From positions 1-8,198 of the forward strand of contig PXSL01000135.1 of the NCBI GenBank assembly GCA_003022815.1: a stretch of DNA of 8,198 nucleotides. Direction: 5' to 3'. This DNA is from Halobacteriales archaeon SW_5_68_122 (GTDB taxonomy: Archaea > Halobacteriota > Halobacteria > Halobacteriales > Haloarculaceae). Under the pieces are notes generated by a model. The model saw only the letters and a list, made by a program, of their open reading frames with translations. It was not told the origin of the DNA and did not search any database. Shown one piece after another: positions 5,534 to 8,198 of the stretch; the first letter of the stretch is position 1; each line of letters opens with the position of its first letter. The position numbers and the translations under genes were made by a program.

Positions 5534-5540
5534 TTTGTAT
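5534..5540 (-). promoter_or_regulatory. TATA-like box of cofD and the operon
   Basis: The minus strand reads ATACAAACC, centred about 27 nt upstream of the cofD ATG. This is the distance expected for a haloarchaeal leaderless start. It sits in the 98-bp divergent spacer shared with the first HD gene, so the two promoters lie about 45 bp apart. Confidence 0.45.
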
Positions 5541-5579
5541 CTGACCGTCGGCCGAACCTCCTGCCGTGAGTGCGGTCCG

Positions 5580-5584
5580 TTTTT
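5580..5584 (+). promoter_or_regulatory. TATA-like T-run of the first HD gene
   Basis: The run TTTTTG is centred about 27 nt before ATG 5609, the leaderless distance. No ribosome binding site lies in between. It is a weaker match than the box of the second HD gene. Confidence 0.35.
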
Positions 5585-5608
5585 GCCACCCACCGCCGAA
5601 ACCCCGTC

Positions 5609-6760
5609 ATGAACGCCATCAAGGACTCCGTCCACGACTGGATACCGCTCGGTCCGGTCGCCGCCGACCTGGTGGACGCTCCCGCCGTCCAGCGGCTCCG
5701 CCACATCAAACAGCTCTCGACGGTCCGGCTCGTGTACCCCTCGGCCTCCCACACCCGCTTCGAGCACTCGCTGGGCGTCTACCACCTGGCGCGGGAGGCG
5801 CTCCGCTTTCTCGGCATCGACGGTGACCGGGCCGAACACGTCCGCGCGGCGGCGCTGTTGCACGACGTCGGCCACGGCCCGTACGGCCACCAGACCGAGG
5901 ACGTCATCCGCCGCCGCACGGGCCGCGACCACGACGACGTCGGCGAACTGCTGTACGAGACCGACCTCGCCGGGGTACTGGAGTCACACGGCCTCGACCC
6001 CGACCGGGTGGCGGGGCTGGTCGCCGGCGAGGGCGAACTCGGTCAACTCATCTCCGGTGAGCTCGACGTCGACCGCATGGACTACCTCGTCCGCGACGCC
6101 CACCACACCGGCGTCCCCTACGGCACCATCGACCCGGGGCGCCTGCTGCGGTCGCTCCGGTACCGGGACGGCCGGCTCGTCATCGCGGAGGGCAACGTCC
6201 CCAGCGCCGAGTCGCTACTTTTGGCGCGGGCGCTGATGGACGGCACCGTCTACCGCCACCACGTCTCCCGCATCGCCGGGGCAATGCTGGAGCGCGCCTG
6301 CGAGCGCCTGCTGGCCGGCGACACCTCCGTCGACCGTTTTCGACGGATGGCCGACCACGACCTGCTGGTCGCGCTGTGCGAGGAGGTCCCCGACCTCGGC
6401 GAGCGCATTGAGCGACGGAACCTCTACAAGCGGGCGGTGTGGGCCGGGCTCGACCGCGTCCCGGAGGCCATCGCGGGAATGGACCGCGAGGACGAGCGGG
6501 CGGCGGCCCGCGAGATCGCCGACGCCGCCGGCGTCGACCGCGAGTCCGTGGTCGTCGATATCCCGCCGCGGCCGGCCCTAAAGGAGTCCCGGAGCCGGGT
6601 CGTCGTCGACGATGTCGTTCAGCGCCTCGAGCAGGCCTCGGAACTGGTCGGCGCGCTCCGGCGGGCCCGCCGTTCGGGGTGGCGCCTCGGCGTCTACTGC
6701 CCCGAATCCGACGTGGACGCCGTCGGTGCGGCCGCCGAGGACGTGCTGGGACTGCCCTGA
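5609..6760 (+). CDS. HD-domain phosphohydrolase, SAMHD1/dGTPase-like (COG1078), copy 1
   Basis: A 383-residue protein of the HD phosphohydrolase group that includes human SAMHD1 and bacterial dNTP triphosphohydrolases. The likely activity is hydrolysis of a (deoxy)nucleoside phosphate; the substrate cannot be read from the sequence. The N-terminal segment IKDSVHDWI and PAVQRLRHIKQL are typical of the family. The metal ligands are all present: His53 in HTRFEHSLG, His85-Asp86 in LLHDVGHG, and Asp155 in ELDVDRMDY. The following VRDAHHTG (161-168) also matches the family. The C-terminal third (about 240-383) is a helical and mixed region usual in COG1078. ATG 5609 matches the start of the downstream paralogue (MATIKDSVHD). 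It is divergent from cofD with a 98-bp spacer and followed by a 280-bp gap, so it is probably transcribed alone. Confidence 0.92.
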   Translation: MNAIKDSVHDWIPLGPVAADLVDAPAVQRLRHIKQLSTVRLVYPSASHTRFEHSLGVYHLAREALRFLGIDGDRAEHVRAAALLHDVGHGPYGHQTEDVIRRRTGRDHDDVGELLYETDLAGVLESHGLDPDRVAGLVAGEGELGQLISGELDVDRMDYLVRDAHHTGVPYGTIDPGRLLRSLRYRDGRLVIAEGNVPSAESLLLARALMDGTVYRHHVSRIAGAMLERACERLLAGDTSVDRFRRMADHDLLVALCEEVPDLGERIERRNLYKRAVWAGLDRVPEAIAGMDREDERAAAREIADAAGVDRESVVVDIPPRPALKESRSRVVVDDVVQRLEQASELVGALRRARRSGWRLGVYCPESDVDAVGAAAEDVLGLP

Positions 6761-7009
6761 GGTGCGGTGTTCAGTTACGAGGGTGTAGGGTACGTCGGCA
6801 GTGATGACGGCGTCTCCGGACGCCCCTCCCGCTCGCTTCTTCCCGAGGCCTCTCTCGCTGTGCTCGCTCGGCCTCGCTGCGCGCGGCCGGCGGCCGTGAT
6901 TGCGCCGGCTCGCTCCGCGAGCGGTCGGCCCCGTTCGAGGTCCTACCCGGCATCGGGTGACCGGCCGGCTCTCGCATAATTAAACAGCGTCCCTAAGGCG
7001 GAACGACGA
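6761..7009. other. Low-complexity spacer between the two HD genes
   Basis: No credible gene is seen. The short frames on either strand are Arg-, Ser- and Pro-rich. The spacer carries four copies of CTCGCT (6854-6859, 6863-6868, 6873-6878, 6909-6914), a small hairpin GCTCGC-tcc-GCGAGC (6908-6922), and a GGCC-ggc-GGCC block near 6885-6895. An AT-rich patch (ataattaaac) near 6976-6985 stands out just before the promoter of the second HD gene and could be a regulator site or a second TATA box. Confidence 0.5.
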
Positions 7010-7017
7010 TTTTTATT
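7010..7017 (+). promoter_or_regulatory. TATA box of the second HD gene
   Basis: TTTTTATT is centred about 28 nt before ATG 7041 and stands out from GC-rich surroundings. There is no ribosome binding site before the ATG, so a leaderless transcript is expected. This is the clearest promoter in the window. Confidence 0.6.
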
Positions 7018-7040
7018 CCGTCGGAACGAACCTGCGGGCA

Positions 7041-8198
7041 ATGGCCACCATCAAGGATAGCGTCCACGACCACATCGCGGTCGAGGGGGTGGCGGAGGAC
7101 CTGCTGGACACCCCGGCCGTCCAGCGGCTCCGGCGCATCAAGCAGCTCGGGACGGCGGAGCTGGTCTACCCGAGCGCCAACCACACCCGCTTCGAGCACT
7201 CGCTGGGCGTCTACCATCTGGCGACCCGCGCGCTGGAGAACCTCGGCATCGAGGGCCGGCAGGCCGAACGCGTCCGGGCGGCGGCTATCCTCCACGACAT
7301 CGGCCACAGCCCGTTCAGCCACAACATCGAGGGGCTTGTCGCCCGGCGAACAGGGAAGATGCACGACGAGGTCGGCGACCTACTGGAGCGCGGCGAGGTC
7401 GCCCGCGTGCTGGCACTGCACGATATCGACCCCGGCCGGGTTGCGGGGCTGGTCGCCGGCGAGGGTGAACTCGGCCAGCTCGTCTCCGGCGAACTCGACG
7501 TCGACCGTATGGACTATCTCCTCAGGGACGCCCACCACACCGGCGTTCCGTATGGCACCATCGACACCGGCCGGTTCGTCCGCGAACTCCGGTTCGTCGA
7601 CGGCGACCTAGTGCTGGCGGAGGGCAACGTCCAGACCGCCGAGTCGCTGTTGCTCGCCCGTGGCCTGATGAACCCCGTCGTCTACAATCACCACGTCGCC
7701 CGCATCTCGAAGGGAATGCTGCGGCGGGCGACCGAGCGCCTGCTTGAGACCGGCGAGGCGACCGCCGCCGAGATCCGCCGGATGGACGACCGGGACCTGA
7801 CCGTCGCGCTGCGGAACTGTCCGGATACCGCCGGCTTCGCCGCGGCGCTCGACACCCGCGACCTCTACAAGCGGGCGGTGTGGGCCGAACTCTCCGACGT
7901 GCCCGACGACATCGTTGACGCCGACCACGAGACGGTCCGGACCTCCGAGCGGGACATCGCAGACCACGCCGGCGTCGATCCCGAGTCGGTCGTCCTCGAC
8001 GTGCCTTCGCGCCCGGAGATGCGCGAGTCCACGAGCCGGGTCGTCGTCAACGGCGAGGTGCGGAGACTGGAGTCGCAGTCGACGCTGGTGAAGGCGCTAC
8101 GCCGGGCCGGCCGCGAGCAGTGGCGGATGGGCATCTACGCACCGGACGAACGGACCGAGGAGGTCGGGACCGCCGCCGAGAACGTCCTCGGGCTGGAC
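7041..8198 (+). CDS. HD-domain phosphohydrolase, SAMHD1/dGTPase-like (COG1078), copy 2, reaches the right edge
   Basis: The frame from ATG 7041 runs 386 codons to the last base without a stop. It ends in AAENVLGLD, which aligns with the last residues of copy 1 (AAEDVLGLP), so only a few residues at most are missing. It has the same architecture as copy 1 with all metal ligands kept: His53 (HTRFEHSLG), His85-Asp86 (ILHDIGHSPFSH), Asp155 (ELDVDRMDY). A hand count gives about 148 identical residues in the first 210; the C-terminal third is less similar and carries small length differences. PFSH after the HD motif is the usual family spelling, whereas copy 1 has PYGH. It has its own TATA box. The substrate is unknown; a dNTPase or other nucleotide phosphohydrolase is likely. 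Confidence 0.92.
   Translation, partial: MATIKDSVHDHIAVEGVAEDLLDTPAVQRLRRIKQLGTAELVYPSANHTRFEHSLGVYHLATRALENLGIEGRQAERVRAAAILHDIGHSPFSHNIEGLVARRTGKMHDEVGDLLERGEVARVLALHDIDPGRVAGLVAGEGELGQLVSGELDVDRMDYLLRDAHHTGVPYGTIDTGRFVRELRFVDGDLVLAEGNVQTAESLLLARGLMNPVVYNHHVARISKGMLRRATERLLETGEATAAEIRRMDDRDLTVALRNCPDTAGFAAALDTRDLYKRAVWAELSDVPDDIVDADHETVRTSERDIADHAGVDPESVVLDVPSRPEMRESTSRVVVNGEVRRLESQSTLVKALRRAGREQWRMGIYAPDERTEEVGTAAENVLGLD

Noticed and set aside
5393..5932. 179-codon minus-strand frame opposite the first HD gene
   Set aside because: It overlaps the HD catalytic region and the cofD start; the translation is a mirror of a confirmed gene.
1..8198. CRISPR array, tRNA or rRNA gene
   Set aside because: No regularly spaced repeat and no tRNA- or rRNA-like segment was seen on either strand.

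Overview
The window looks like chromosome of a halophilic archaeon (class Halobacteria). The evidence is high GC, proteins rich in Asp and Glu, the archaeal ribosomal protein eS17, an archaeal-type aspartate-semialdehyde dehydrogenase, the archaeal F420 enzyme CofD, and TATA-like boxes about 27-28 nt upstream of start codons, as expected for leaderless haloarchaeal transcripts. The species cannot be named from the sequence alone.

Layout. Positions 1-77 (minus) carry the start of a membrane-like protein that runs off the left edge. Positions 78-641 hold no convincing gene. This stretch contains a TATA-like box, a perfect 11-bp hairpin, and two related hairpin modules at 264-313 and 573-640. 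The second resembles the structured 3' end of a haloarchaeal IS1341-type (IS200/IS605, TnpB) element, so I read the stretch as a decayed insertion. Next come three minus-strand genes with individual spacers: asd (642-1676), rps17e (1775-1966) and a 68-residue two-helix membrane protein of the PLDc_N type (2041-2247).

Positions 2345-5510 (minus) form a tight four-gene operon transcribed as cofD, then a Dus-like TIM-barrel protein, a CitG-like protein and a DUF447 protein. Junctions are 1 nt, an 8-nt overlap and 2 nt, and each downstream gene has the same GGAGGTG ribosome binding site. CofD makes the deazaflavin coenzyme F420. The other three are uncharacterised or only generically annotated, and none has an obvious partner here (no citrate lyase, no tRNA-binding region in the Dus-like protein). 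They are the best candidates for an undescribed pathway linked to coenzyme metabolism.

Positions 5609-6760 and 7041-8198 (plus), divergent from cofD, are tandem paralogues of a SAMHD1/dGTPase-like HD phosphohydrolase (COG1078). Both keep all metal ligands. Each has its own TATA-like box at a leaderless distance, and a 280-bp spacer separates them. The second copy reaches the right edge without a stop but appears nearly complete.
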